A stretch of 23,599 nucleotides of DNA from NCBI GenBank assembly GCA_002633005.1, contig NMRA01000863.1, positions 1 to 23,599 of the forward strand, written 5' to 3'. Both the position numbers and the translations under genes were made by a program. The notes under the pieces are model-generated. The model was not told the DNA's origin, made no database searches, and saw nothing but the letters and a program-made list of their open reading frames with translations. The DNA is from Phoronis australis. Lineage: Eukaryota; Phoronida; Phoronidae. Position 1 is the first letter of the stretch, and each line of letters starts with the position of its first letter. Of this stretch, positions 9,451-19,257 are shown one piece after another.

Positions 9451-10293
9451 TAGAACATGGTTTAGTTTCCTTTTTAAGTGAAGTCAAATTTTCACAAACA
9501 AATAAAGCACATTTTTTTTCTGGTTAACACTCTTTAGGATAAAAGTCCTTTGGTCTTCATACCAAAAACCTATAAAAAGGCCACAGCTCCTAAAACGTCT
9601 TTCCGACTAACTCCCCTTTGTACTATCGACCTGCAGGGATGCTAAAGGGGACACACCTAACAGATTTTAACTACAAAGAAATCACAAAAGTATTGTTATT
9701 ATTATAATTGTTAATGTTATATTATTGTTTGTGTAAAATAGTGTATTTTAGTAAGAATGTACTCCATGTCTATGGTCTGAAGCTCCAGTGTTAGCTCCAA
9801 TCCTTAGTGCGACAACAAAAAATGGTTGCTCTAATGTGTAAACCTCATAGCTAAATTCATGCTCCAGTGGTGACAAATATTCACCATATGAAGAAGACAT
9901 TCGCGTAAAGTATAACTAAAGATTCCATAACTAAATATATACCTCACAGGAATGACAGCTTTTGCAATGTGTGCAAGGATACCTGCCAAATGATAACAGT
10001 TCTATTTTAAGTAAATTGTGAAAAGTGTAAAAAAATGAAACTAAGCAGATACCTGTCAGGCCTAAGTTTAATAAAACATACAAAAAATGCCTGTAATTCC
10101 CTAAAATTAAGTCTTAGACACTGTAACAAAAGCTGTTTTATGAGAGCTTTCACAATGCATTTATTATGGAAAAGAACATCCTGCCCAATCTTCAAACTTT
10201 TGTCATAGCAAAATGTATGTTTAAAATTTCCAATTGTATTTTCAGGTGATACACTGAATTAATGTCAACAAGAGTATGAAGTCTGGAAACTTT
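9451..10293. other. anonymous AT-rich sequence
   Basis: No supported feature. One copy of the CCGACTAA...CCCTTTGTACTAT word family lies at 9597-9633. A polypyrimidine tract plus CAG at about 10245 looks like a splice acceptor, but all three frames stop quickly after it. Confidence 0.4.
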
Positions 10294-10512
10294 TAAGATA
10301 AAGGAAAATTTTCCAAACTATGCCATGATGCTGAGAGTGATGATGACAATACGACAGTCTCCATCGAGGTGGTAAAAGAGTCATTGGGATCTGTTTGTGA
10401 TGCTCAAAGTGATGATAGCAGGACATTTGATAATAGCGTAATGAGTTACCAGGATCTGCCCTTGCTAAGGGTAGTGACAATGAATATTTTAATTATGTTT
10501 TTTGTGTCTTAA
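10294..10512 (+). other. open stretch encoding an Asp/Ser-rich peptide
   Basis: The plus strand is open for about 72 codons after a TAA at 10291. It encodes an acidic peptide with an internal echo: HDAESDDDNTTV near the start and CDAQSDDSRTFDNSV about 23 residues later. It has no ATG at its start, so it would have to be an internal exon. No convincing acceptor adjoins it. The acidic, repeated composition is unusual for chance AT-rich sequence, but I recognise no family. A minus-strand frame covering the same bases is a shadow. Confidence 0.2.
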
Positions 10513-11339
10513 GCTATAAAGTGCCACCTTCGTTCATTAGGGTCTTCACCATCACCATCATCACTTCAACCACAGCCTTTCAGAACATGAGTTTTGTTAA
10601 TTAGACAATTCAGGCAAATGGTATTGCAGTTTTTGCAGTTTAAACATCTTTAAAAATAACTGCTTTCAGTTATTGAGAATTGTCGTCACTATGCATAAGA
10701 GGTTCTGTGTGAAGAAAGCAAACACCATTTAATCTAAAACTGTCAAATTTTCTTTAATTGCATTTTTAGTGGTAATTGTTACTATGATGGTCGGATTCTA
10801 TAACTGTGGTGACTGGAAGTCTGCTAAGATGTGCAGGATGAAACTGTTTGTACATGCATGTCACAAGCATTGTTCCTATGGATGTATATGTATCCTCTAT
10901 TTTTGGTGCCCATCACTTGATTTTAAAGATAATTTGGGTATTCATAGTTCACTATGTGCAAGATTAATAAATGATTAAATGTTCATCTGTGAGAATTTTT
11001 TTGGCGAATTAATCAAGAATGTCATTCACAATGGTGCCAACGTATTTGTAGAAGTGTATTTTTATTAAAGGTATCAACTTATACCGTAGAACCTGACAAA
11101 GATAGTGTCATCTGCTCACGTTTCAGAATAATAAACAGATAAAAGCATCAAACATTTCTAAGTTTGAAGGTGGTAAAATCTGTTGTGGACGCATACATGA
11201 TATTAAAGTGATCTTTAGAGGACTGTATTTTGGTACATACAGACTTTAACCGAATGTGACACATCTATACATGTAGTTGCGGGGCTTGTATATTGGGTGG
11301 ATTGTAAGAACAGTGGAAAACCGGGATATGTAATGTAGT
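10513..11339. other. anonymous AT-rich sequence
   Basis: It contains a 69-codon plus frame (10769-10978, Cys-rich, unrecognised) that ends over an AATAAA at about 10967. A lone AATAAA is expected often in sequence of this composition, so I do not call a 3' end. Confidence 0.35.
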
Positions 11340-11530
11340 GGGGCATATATCTAATGGGACATATAAAGTTGGGGGGTATATATTGTATACACCTAACGGG
11401 ACATATATACTTGCGGGCTATATATTGTACTGGGGCATATACCTAGTGAGGTATATATAGTTGCAGGATATATATTGTTCCGGGGCATATACCCAATGGG
11501 GCATATATAGTTGCGGGCTATATATTTTCT
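11340..11530. repeat. 50-bp minisatellite, about four units
   Basis: The unit is approximately GGGGCATATACCYAATGGGG followed by CATATATAGTTGCGGGCTAT and ATATTGTNCY. Full units start near 11340, 11433 and 11483, and a unit lacking its first ten bases runs from about 11391. A degenerate unit may precede it from 11280. The sequence after the array (11530-11600) keeps the CCCC/GGGG and TATATA character. No coding meaning: the minus-strand frame across it merely translates the repeat. Confidence 0.8.
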
Positions 11531-11605
11531 ATATACCCCGGAACAAGGTCTCAAAATTTTACCCCACTTCAAGGTTTCAGATAATAACCCCACATCTGCA
11601 TATAA

Positions 11606-11610
<5 letters not shown>

Positions 11611-11636
<26 letters not shown>

Positions 11637-11712
11637 ATATATATATGTTTGGTCGGCATATGGATGGTACAAGGTTTTTTGTAACATNATATATATATAT
11701 ATATATATATAT
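11611..11712. repeat. two (TA)n microsatellite runs
   Basis: TA runs at 11611-11648 (interrupted by G near 11636) and 11687-11711 flank a short unique stretch. The second run contains an N. They abut the left end of the P block, which in its other copy begins at a much shorter ATATATATG. Confidence 0.9.
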
Positions 11713-12842
11713 GACCTTACAACAAATTTGTGTTGTGATACATCTGAAATCTCTATAAGAACTTTGTGTTTTACATACAACTTGCACATTAACTGGCAGG
11801 CAATGCGATTATGAATACGTAGTGGTGGTGGTCTGGTAAAATACAAAATCTCGGCGAAAGTTCGCAAGAATACGATATATTGGGGTTTGTGATATTTATT
11901 AGTAAATTTCTTTCTATACGTGAGATAAACATTTGACGGAGAATGCTATTCGTTACAAAATATTAGGAAATCGATAGAAAGTAACACACCAGACTTTCGT
12001 CAACACATCATTTCATATTGTACACAATCCCTGTATCAGCCGCTTGAACCATGCGCATACAACAGAATAATGCAAGTGAGCAAAAGATCCTACACGAGTT
12101 GACGAGTCGAAAAACCGATCAACCGTTAGAAGAAAATCCAGACTTGGCGATCTTAGTGTTATTCGTAAGAATCATGTGAAAATCATTCTTTGAATATGGA
12201 TATGTGACTTTTATTTGTACGTGTGATGTTGTGATTCGTACCTAGGATGTTGCGGCCGTACGAATGAAGCTCTGAGCTGTACCTAAGGTATCGCGGTTCC
12301 TGCGTAAGATTTAATGCAGACGATTTTCCTTGGTTCTGGTTTATTGCTCGAAGTTCGTGCGTGTTATTGTCTGATGCATTGGGTTGCAAATTAGGAAATT
12401 ATAAATAGCTGATCGATTGTCGGTCATAGATAGGATTAAATTTGTCCAAAGTGCGTTAACAGAAAGTGATCGTGAGTTAGAATTGATAGTTTTTTTACTT
12501 ACGTCCTGTGTTCAGTTTGTCTTGAATCTTACCAGATGTGGAAGTTTCAAAGCTTGAAAGTTGAGACAAATCTTAGCCTTTTAATTCAAAAATGAACTTT
12601 GGTCAGTTTCATGGAAATGCCGTTTGGCTTAAAAGGACTTATATTTGAGTTTTCTGAATTCTTTTGACTGCTACAGATACCAGCTTTGTTAATTATCGTT
12701 CACAAGAAATGGGCAGTTTACGAGTATTTTTCTAAAGTGCAGACAAAATTAAACATTTTGTAAAAAAGTGACCCCGATTTATCACAAATCCGCGTCGTCA
12801 GCAATTACAGAAGTTATTGCCCCAATACTCTGATGGTCAACT
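11713..12842. repeat. shared repeat blocks P-S-T, copy A
   Basis: This copy has three contiguous blocks: P (11713-12070), S (12079-12436) and T (12444-12842). Each has a clear diverged counterpart in copy B at 18885-19254, 20135-20471 and 21429-21825, with long exact words in each (for example GTAGTGGTGGTGGTCTGG in P, GAAGAAAATCCAGACTTGG in S, AGTGCAGACAAAATTAAAC in T). In copy A the blocks are almost directly joined. In copy B a Q+R unit lies between P and S, and about 950 bp between S and T. The unit is probably a repeat family of roughly 1.1 kb or more. I see no transposase or reverse transcriptase in it, so its class is open. Confidence 0.8.
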
Positions 12843-12969
12843 CTCACAAGGCAAAGAACGTCTCCTTATTTGGTATGGCAAGACATAGACGTAACACATT
12901 TCCCTTATTTAGAAAATGTGACCTTTGACCTCAAGGGACTTCAAACAACTGGCTGTGAGTGCATTCATA
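12843..12969. other. short unique spacer before Q+R copy A
   Basis: Not shared with copy B. The last bases (GCATTCAT, 12961-12968) nearly match GCATTTAT at 14437-14444 beyond the other end of Q+R, a possible 8-bp target-site duplication. Confidence 0.4.
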
Positions 12970-13107
12970 TAGATTATTAAATGGCCAAGTCGTTCTCCCC
13001 CGAATTCTAGAGCCCGAGTGGATTTTAGACGCCCTCAGGCGATAATTCTACAAAATCAACGAGGGTTCTAGATAAGGGGATAACGACTGCGAACATGTAA
13101 TAATCTA
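12970..13107. repeat. foldback Q, copy A (decayed)
   Basis: TAGATTATTA at the left pairs with TAATAATCTA at the right. Further pairing runs through CCCC/GGGG, TCTAGAGCCC/AGGGTTCTAGA and ATTTT/AAAAT words. Compared with copy B the inner left arm has lost about 20 bases, so the arms are no longer symmetric. Confidence 0.75.
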
Positions 13108-13292
13108 CAGTATTTATACCACATACGGAACAAGAAATATTGCAATGAATCGATCTACCTTTCTCGACTCGCCTCGGCTCTTGTAACTAAAATATCGTTT
13201 TTATGGAAATTATGTGTCTTATTTTTCATAGCGTATAAATATCGGCAAAATGCCCGATGTTGAACATGCGATTGTTGCGCGTGCTCATTGAA

Positions 13293-14240
13293 AGGAGAAT
13301 GCTACCCAAAAAACAACCTATTTTGTATCAATTTAGATCGAGTAGTTCCCCTCGATAACAGCAAGTTCAGTTGCTTTACCTTACACCTGACGGCAGACGG
13401 AGGTGTTGAAATTAATCAATGACATAGTCGTTTCGAACGCAGTCTGTTCAGCAGTTCACAACACGCTTACTGATGTCAACTTATCGCTTGAATGCATAGT
13501 TTTACACCTATAAATCGTCAATATTTCGATGTGAAACCCTTACAAATACATCTAGTCCTTGAACAAACGTGTTGTTTTATTTCACTGTTACGGATTTATA
13601 GGTATTTGAACGTACGGTAGCCTACATAGTTCAGTCAAGGTTTAGGCCAATTTATAATGGTCGATCGCTGGAGTTTTGTGTCTGTTTGTGAAAAATTCGA
13701 ATCATTATTCCGTGAAATACAGACATAAAATGTAGCTGTTTGTTATATTTTCAGACTTGCGATTTTTTCAGTTCTAAACAAAGAAAACGTTTATTATCCC
13801 AGCCAATGTCTCGGAACACGATCAGGCCCGTCGCGGCCGCCGGGACTGGACATTACGAACATAAACCAGCTTAAGCTAAAACTAAACCTCCAGTCACGAA
13901 ACAACTATACCAGTGAGCCATACTTGCTAATAACAGCGTACTTTTCATTTTTCACTACCGCAAGCCACTTCCTAAGCATTTCGGATTGTTGAGGAAATCG
14001 AAAAAAACGATATACCCGCTTTCCTCGCAGCTACATAGTTCGTACAAGCGGGAACGATGCACGGCAACGTAACGGCATTCGCCCTGCAAATGAACCACTG
14101 ACGTCGCTGCGTCGTTTCTCACCTTCCTCGCAGCTTAACGCGACACAATTCGGCAAGGTAAGATCGACCGTATGCGAGATGTGGGTATTGACCGAATAAG
14201 ACTTTAAAAAAAGAGTAATTAAATCAGGTGGCATTCTCCT
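13293..14240. mobile_element. 948-bp non-autonomous element with TTAA-type target site
   Basis: The ends are AGGAGAATGCTACC (from 13293) and GGTGGCATTCTCCT (to 14240), inverted with one mismatch in 14. The flanks are TGAA (13289-13292) and TTAA (14241-14244). The related locus in copy B reads GCTCATTTAAGTATT (19926-19940) with nothing inserted, so it serves as an empty site and shows that TTAA was the target and that one flank has mutated. TTAA target sites are typical of piggyBac and Kolobok elements, and I cannot choose between them. No transposase is present. The 67-codon minus frame at 14031-14234 is unrecognised and runs into the end repeat. The interior has a GC-richer patch with GCGGCCGC near 13830 and a repeated TTCCTCGCAGCT (about 14020 and 14124). 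Confidence 0.8.
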
Positions 14241-14265
14241 TTAAGTATTTTATTTTCACATTCGA

Positions 14266-14346
14266 TGACGTCAGTTTCTGAGTGGTGTAGTGGTAAAGTT
14301 GACTACTCGAAATTCTTGTGAACCAGGTTCGAAACCGGCCTCAGTT
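14266..14346 (+). ncRNA. tRNA-like pol III promoter region with upstream CRE, copy A
   Basis: A-box-like TGGTGTAGTGG (14283-14293) and B-box GGTTCGAAACC (14326-14336) are 32 bases apart. CTGAG before the A box pairs with CTCAG after the T arm, so part of an acceptor stem survives (14276-14346). The T stem and anticodon arm are imperfect, so this is not a working tRNA gene but a tRNA-derived head as in SINEs. The cAMP-response-element palindrome TGACGTCA (14266-14273) ends 2 nt upstream, at the same distance as in copy B. Transcription by pol III is inferred from the boxes only. Confidence 0.6.
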
Positions 14347-14357
14347 CCCGCCAAAAT

Positions 14358-14379
14358 GTTTTCTAACTAATGAGAAAAC
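14358..14379 (+). ncRNA. small hairpin downstream of tRNA-like region, copy A
   Basis: GTTTTCT (14358-14364) pairs with AGAAAAC (14373-14379) around an 8-nt loop. In copy B the arms are GTTATCT and AGATAAC, a matched double change that keeps the stem paired. Confidence 0.55.
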
Positions 14380-14434
14380 TAAATGGGTTATTACACTGTT
14401 GTGTTTGCCATTCGAGCCTAATATTGTGGTATAA

Positions 14435-16265
14435 GGGCATTTATCATAAGTCTGAGGGAGGATAGAAACTTTGTGGTAACCACAGCGTTTTTCTTCACGC
14501 GTATTTCAAAGATCGTGAGTTATGTGATTTTATCTGGCAATTTCCTCACACTGAAAATGAACTGCTCTGTACTAGAGGTTCTGAGATGGTACTTTCATCC
14601 GAAATCGGTTAAAACATATTGTGACGTAATTTCGCTTTGCATGCCTGTGCTGGATTCTTAATTGATGAGCTTTTCTTTAAAAGTATTGCCACTCTCATAT
14701 GAGCTTGAGTTGTTGCTGAATGAACTGGCAACTCAGGTCGCATGTACGCAACTTATTGTATACTATTGATTTCGTCATTTTTGGAAACACCAGTTAATTG
14801 TAAAGTGTTAGCTTGGGCTGCTGATCACTTTTGAAGTTCATGGTAAAGGTAACGAATATCGTGACATCGATTTATCATGAACCATGGAGTAAAAAGTGTA
14901 AGTGTATTACCGTTTTAGCTAAGTAAAGATGGTGGATGGTGTTAAAAGTGGCAAACTGGAGGAACTGCTGGTACTCTCAGGTGATACACCTGTATTTCGG
15001 TCCCCCTTTAAATTAAAATAGGCAACATAGGTGTCGTGAAACAGCTGATGTCAAGTCAGTATTGGGTTTGAGATAACACCGACATCTATAGTGCAGGGTA
15101 GTAAGAGTTTAAACATGTATTCAAAGCATAACATAAGACATGAACTGATGCCTTGGGAACTCGGATCACGGCAATAGACGAGGTAAACCGACTAGTAATC
15201 TATCGAACACTCGTGCAGTTGGATAAGACAGAAATAGAACACGTAGCACGCATCATGTCGATTTATTCGGTATTTTCACATGTTTGAATTATATAGACCA
15301 TAATGCAGTTGGCACGGGCTTGCGCAAACCCATTTTGATTTTATCTCCCTCCTCGTCGCCAGATGACCTTCGGTTAGGGAAGGACATGTCAGAGGCCTTG
15401 ACGTCAGCAGTGAAGACACTGGAAAAAAACAGTTAACGATCTGAGCAGCAACAATTAATAAAGTTGAATAAAAACTTGAACGTGGGGAACTATGAGCATC
15501 AATAACCACGATCTCAACGTCTATTATATCAACGTACAGTATACGATTAAGTATTAAAACTGCATGCGGAGTTAGTCAATAAAAGTACGAATCAGTATAG
15601 CTTACATAAAATAACTTAATAATTAAAGATAATTTGTATAACTGTAATAACTGCGAAGCGATACCGAAGCTAGGTTACAGTGAAACAACACCTGAGACTG
15701 ACAAAAAGTAGCATGAGTAAAAGGGAGTACAAATACTGCCGAAAATAAGAAAAAGACTAACATAGAACAGAATAACATGACACTAAAAATATGTCAATCA
15801 TCGTAACAAGGTGTCGAAATGAGAGTAACTGAAATCTAAGAGGAAAATCAAGCTAACATATGGATTGATAACAACCAAGGAATATACATAAGGTACTCGG
15901 TAAGGTACATAGCAGACGTAATGTATGCTGCATACGCAGGTATATGTAAACAGTAATAGTGACACGTATAGACAGAAATTCATACAGATAATGAACCTAG
16001 AACGGGAATAATGTCTGAATCTTTGGTAGGGACCTACTAATCGATAAATAGGAAGCTGTAGTTTAACTAATTGCAGCGCCACCTACAATACTTTTTCTAT
16101 TACTCTTATAAATACTGGATATAGAAGGCGCTAAACCATTGTAGTGCAAAGAAAGATGAAATGGTGACTTCATTCATAGGTAAATGATGTTTCAGAAGTC
16201 AGTGTTAAGTTCCCAGCAAATTCGTATATTTCAAGCTACCTCTGTTACACAAACAGAAGATAAAG
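14435..16265. other. anonymous sequence
   Basis: No gene is supported. A short palindrome CAGGTGATACACCTG (two facing E-boxes) lies at 14979-14993. Two minus-strand frames, 15276-15509 (77 codons, after an acceptor-like TTTTTTTCCAG) and 15798-16082 (94 codons, Tyr/Val/Leu-rich), have no recognisable domain. A GCAGCGCCACCTAC word at about 16072 anticipates the satellite that follows. Confidence 0.35.
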
Positions 16266-16269
16266 GTTC

Positions 16270-17330
16270 ACAATTTTAGAGACACAAAACAAGCACTAGT
16301 TCAGCAGTTCCCACTATAATCGATGTGCCACCTCCGGGAAGTCAATAAATAACGGCTAGATGAAATTATGATGATCAAGTAGAAAATGCAAGTCAATTGA
16401 CAATTTCTTTAACTAATAGCTGCACCACCTGTAGGCAGGTAGATGACGTAGAACTTATCAACTGGCTCAAAATTTTAGAGTCTCCAAACACGAATTTCAA
16501 CTAATTCAACTATTCCCACTCTTCACTGTGCCATCTGTAGGCAGGTAGATAAAATCATAACCAACAGGCTTACAATTTTAGAGACACCAAACACGCATTT
16601 CAACTAATTCAACTATTGAAACTAATCGCTGCGCCACTTGCAGGGACAGACTCATAGTGATGACAAACATGCAGTCAGCAACAGGGCCACAACTTGAGAG
16701 ACACAGAACACAAACTTCAATTAATTTGACTATTCCCATTAATCGCTACGTCACCAGCAGGCAGACTAATGAAGTACATGACGTCAGCAAAAGGCTCACC
16801 AGATCACAAGTTGAGAGACACAAAACAAGCAGTTCAACTAATTCAGCTATTCCCAATAAAAGATGACGCCACCTGTGGGCTGGTAGGTAAGATGTATGAC
16901 GCCATCAACAAGCTCCCACTTTTAGAGACACCAAACACGCATGTCAACTTATTCAACTATTCCCACAAATCGCTGCACCACCTGCAGGCAAGGCAGTGAC
17001 TCCGGTCTTTCTTTCTCACAATGCCAATAATACCTCAGATAGCGCTACAATTGGTAGAATTACTTGAATTAGTGGAATAGCACAGTGCTGAATAGGTTCG
17101 GAGATGACTTGGGATTCAGATTAGTTGGGTTCAACTAATTCAACTATTTCTAATCGATGCCCACATCATGTGCACAATTTGATAACTTACATGACGTCAT
17201 CCACAAGCTCATAATGTTAGAGACACCAATCACGCATTTCAACTAATTCATCTATTCCCAATAATCGCTGCGCCATCTGACGGGGCAGTTTGAAAACAAG
17301 CATGATGTCAGCAACAGGCTTGCATCAGTG
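16270..17330. repeat. degenerate satellite, unit about 103-117 bp
   Basis: The repeating words, in order, are TTAGAGACACCAAACACGCA, TTCAACTAATTCAACTATTC, CGCTGCGCCACCTGCAGGCA and ATGACGTCAGCAACAGGCTC. The GAGACAC-type anchor occurs at 16279, 16478 (as GAGTCTC), 16581, 16698, 16815, 16925 and 17220, so most units are 103-117 bp. The larger gaps contain a skipped or interrupted unit; unrelated sequence lies around 17000-17115. Many units keep a CACCTG-like box and a TGACGTCA-like box. The two overlapping plus-strand frames here (16657-16999) just translate the repeat. Confidence 0.8.
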
Positions 17331-17429
17331 CCGGGTAATGGCAGGATAAGTTGAGATAAGTTGGGATTAGCGGGGTACAACTAAACATTCTAGCATGTAC
17401 GAGGGCATGGGGTAAAGCAACAAGAATCA

Positions 17430-17790
17430 GGACTGGAAAGAGTGCCCGGTAGGTAGGAGCCCAAAAACGGAGAGTAAGTGAATCAGGACACTGGCAATAC
17501 AGGCGCCCTAGTGAGAAAAAATGGAGGTGAGTGAAAAGGAAACTAGCAATACAGTTCAAAAGAAAATAACGGGGAGCGACAAAAGACAATGCCAACACAG
17601 CAGCGCCCGAGATGAAGATGAGAAGTGAACGTGAAACTGGCTATACATGTACAGTTGCCCCAATATATGATGAAAGGGGTTGGTGAGTGAGACAGGGCAC
17701 TGGCAATGGAGTTGACTCGATGTGGAGAAAAGGTATCATGAGGTTGAGCACTGGCAATACGTGTGTGCATTCAGTTGGCGTCGAAAGAGT
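17430..17790. repeat. minisatellite, unit about 50 bp
   Basis: The anchor CTGGCAATAC, with variants, occurs at 17491, 17543, 17589, 17637, 17700 and 17751, spaced 46-63 bp, and a weaker start lies near 17432. Units share GTGAGTGAAACAGG-like sequence before the anchor and AGTTG or AGGCGCCC after it. The minus-strand frames crossing it (17308-17770) are translations of the repeat. Confidence 0.7.
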
Positions 17791-18000
17791 CTGGTAATGA
17801 GTGAGTGGGATTGTTAGTAGCGGTAATTAAGTGTAAAAAATACAATTGTAGGCGGTCTGATACACGCTGTACCAGACGTGTGCATGCGTCACATGTGGGC
17901 CCATTACTCTAATCTCCTGGAACGATTTTTAAGCTTTATTAACATGTAGTTAAAACCGATCTGAGGAGCTAGAAACCTGGCTCAAGGGTTTAACAGTGTG
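17791..18000. other. anonymous sequence
   Basis: No feature is supported here. It lies between the minisatellite and a tRNA-like piece. Confidence 0.35.
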
Positions 18001-18075
18001 ACATTGTGGGACTCGAACCCACCACCTCGAGTAAAGAAAGCGGGCACTTATCAATCAGGCCGCACTGCCTCCTGG
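18001..18075 (-). ncRNA. tRNA-like (SINE-head) sequence
   Basis: Read on the minus strand, a perfect T arm GTGGG-TTCGAGT-CCCAC (18006-18022) follows a D-arm-like GGCCTGATTGATAAGTGCC (about 18043-18061). The acceptor ends do not pair and the anticodon arm is unclear, so this is a tRNA-derived remnant, not a functional tRNA. The sequence that would be the SINE body could run to lower coordinates, but no second copy in the window defines it. The minus frames at 17990-18255 are incidental. Confidence 0.55.
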
Positions 18076-18884
18076 TGGGAAGTGTAAGGATGGGAGACGA
18101 ATGGTAGTTCCTGAGCCCGTCGTGCTTCCAGCCACCCATACGCTGCGTGGTGGAGTCGGGAATTTGCAGGGTAGCGACAGAGAGGTGGCTGCGCAAATTC
18201 GGAAGCTATGAAATTTGTAGCGTTTAGGATCGAGACCAACGCACCCGAGAACCAAGTTAAGGTGGCGACTAAAGTAAAAGCGAGTTATGTTGGAAGTTAA
18301 GATTCAGCGAAGAAGAAATTACATTTTTATTGCAAAGTGAAGGTACATTGCTGTATCAACAAAATCACTTACGAAGCTGACGAGAACATCACGGTGACAA
18401 TCACAAGGGCAATGATATATACTGGCTTCATTGTAGTCTGCTAGGCTCGTATGGCGATATTTTAGGCTGCAAAAGAATCATGGCATTTTCAGTGTCATGG
18501 ACAGCGTTAAGTATCATACATAGATAGACTTTATAGCTGCATTTCACCTTGTTAAACTGGGGGAAAAGAGGCCTTTCATTCTCATCAAAACCGCCATCTT
18601 GATAATGGTTGACATGAGAGCATTCCAGTCCCGATACAAAACCAACAGGCACTGCATTTACGTATGTCATTGTGGAAGTTCAAAATCTTACATTTTTAAC
18701 CCGCTAAACAGAGCAAAATGCAGCTTTACGCTAATTGTAATCGTTCGTGTGATATTATCAAAGCTTTTTGACATCCTTCCTTCAAGGAGTTGGGTCTCCG
18801 ATTTTGATTCGTGTTGTGATTAATGCGAACTCTTGGCGCATAATCCCAGAAAAAATCCTATGGAAAGCGATACTACATATATAT
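18076..18884. other. anonymous sequence
   Basis: No supported gene or repeat. The short frames on both strands between 18428 and 18995 overlap each other and look like chance, or like the P block repeat at the right edge. Confidence 0.4.
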
Positions 18885-19254
18885 GACCTTGACACAAATT
18901 TGTCTTGTGATACATCTGATATCTCTATAAGAACTTTGTGTTTTACATACAACTTACACATTAACTGGCACATTACTGCGATTGTGTATACGTAGTGGTG
19001 GTGGTCTGGTAAAATACAAAATCTCGGCGAAAGTTCGCAAGAATACGATATATTGGGGTTTGTGATGTTTATTAGTAAATTTCTTTCTATGTACGTGAGA
19101 TATACATTTGACGGAGAATGCTATTCATTACAAATTATTAGGAAATCGACAGAAGGTAACACAGCAGACTTTCGTCCTCACATCATTTCATATTGTACAT
19201 GTACTTCACAATCCCTGTATCAGCCGTTTGAACCATGCGCAGATAACAGAATAA
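18885..19254. repeat. repeat block P, copy B
   Basis: The counterpart of 11713-12070, sharing long exact words such as GTAGTGGTGGTGGTCTGG and GAAAGTTCGCAAGAATACG. Copy B has a few small insertions (for example an extra TGTACT near 19200). On the minus strand both copies keep a CKLYVKHKVLIEISDVSQ reading. Its significance is unknown and it may only reflect DNA similarity. Confidence 0.8.
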
Positions 19255-19257
19255 ATA

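Larger units (their letters stand above)
12970..14434 (+). mobile_element. Q+R composite mobile unit, copy A (interrupted)
   Basis: It begins with a foldback (12970-13107), continues at TTATACCACA (13114) and ends at TGTGGTATAA (14425-14434), an exact inverted match to TTATACCACA. Inside are a TGACGTCA, a tRNA-like region and a small hairpin. A 948-bp TTAA element interrupts it. Without that insertion the R part is about 370 bp. The same order, foldback, R, tRNA-like region and terminal GTGGTATAA, recurs at 19258-20126. No protein is encoded. By content it resembles a non-autonomous element with a pol III-type head, not a standard MITE. Superfamily is unassigned. Confidence 0.65.

Noticed and set aside
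10548-10567. CACCATCACCATCATCAC run as a His tag or metal-binding peptide
   Set aside because: It is a short simple-sequence run with no supporting reading frame.
10963-10975. Poly(A) signal AATAAA defining a gene end
   Set aside because: AATAAA is frequent in sequence this AT-rich, and no upstream coding structure supports it.
11393-11867. Minus-strand open frames with Tyr/Ile repeats
   Set aside because: They translate the minisatellite and TA runs and cross an N. The peptide repeats reflect DNA repeats.
14276-14346. Functional tRNA gene
   Set aside because: The A and B boxes are good, but the T stem has mismatches, no clear anticodon arm forms, and the same sequence sits in a second copy of a mobile repeat.
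15798-16082. 94-codon hydrophobic minus-strand frame as a membrane protein
   Set aside because: The Tyr/Val/Leu-rich composition follows from local TA/GTA-rich DNA. There is no motif, and its start overlaps a satellite-like word.
16657-16999. Overlapping plus-strand frames in the satellite
   Set aside because: The reading is not conserved between repeat units, whose spacing is not a multiple of three.
16270-17330. CRISPR-like array
   Set aside because: Units differ by many substitutions and the spacers are repeated too. This is a degenerate eukaryotic satellite.
17990-18255. Three overlapping minus-strand frames
   Set aside because: They cover a tRNA-derived sequence. Several frames open over the same bases, and none has a recognisable domain.
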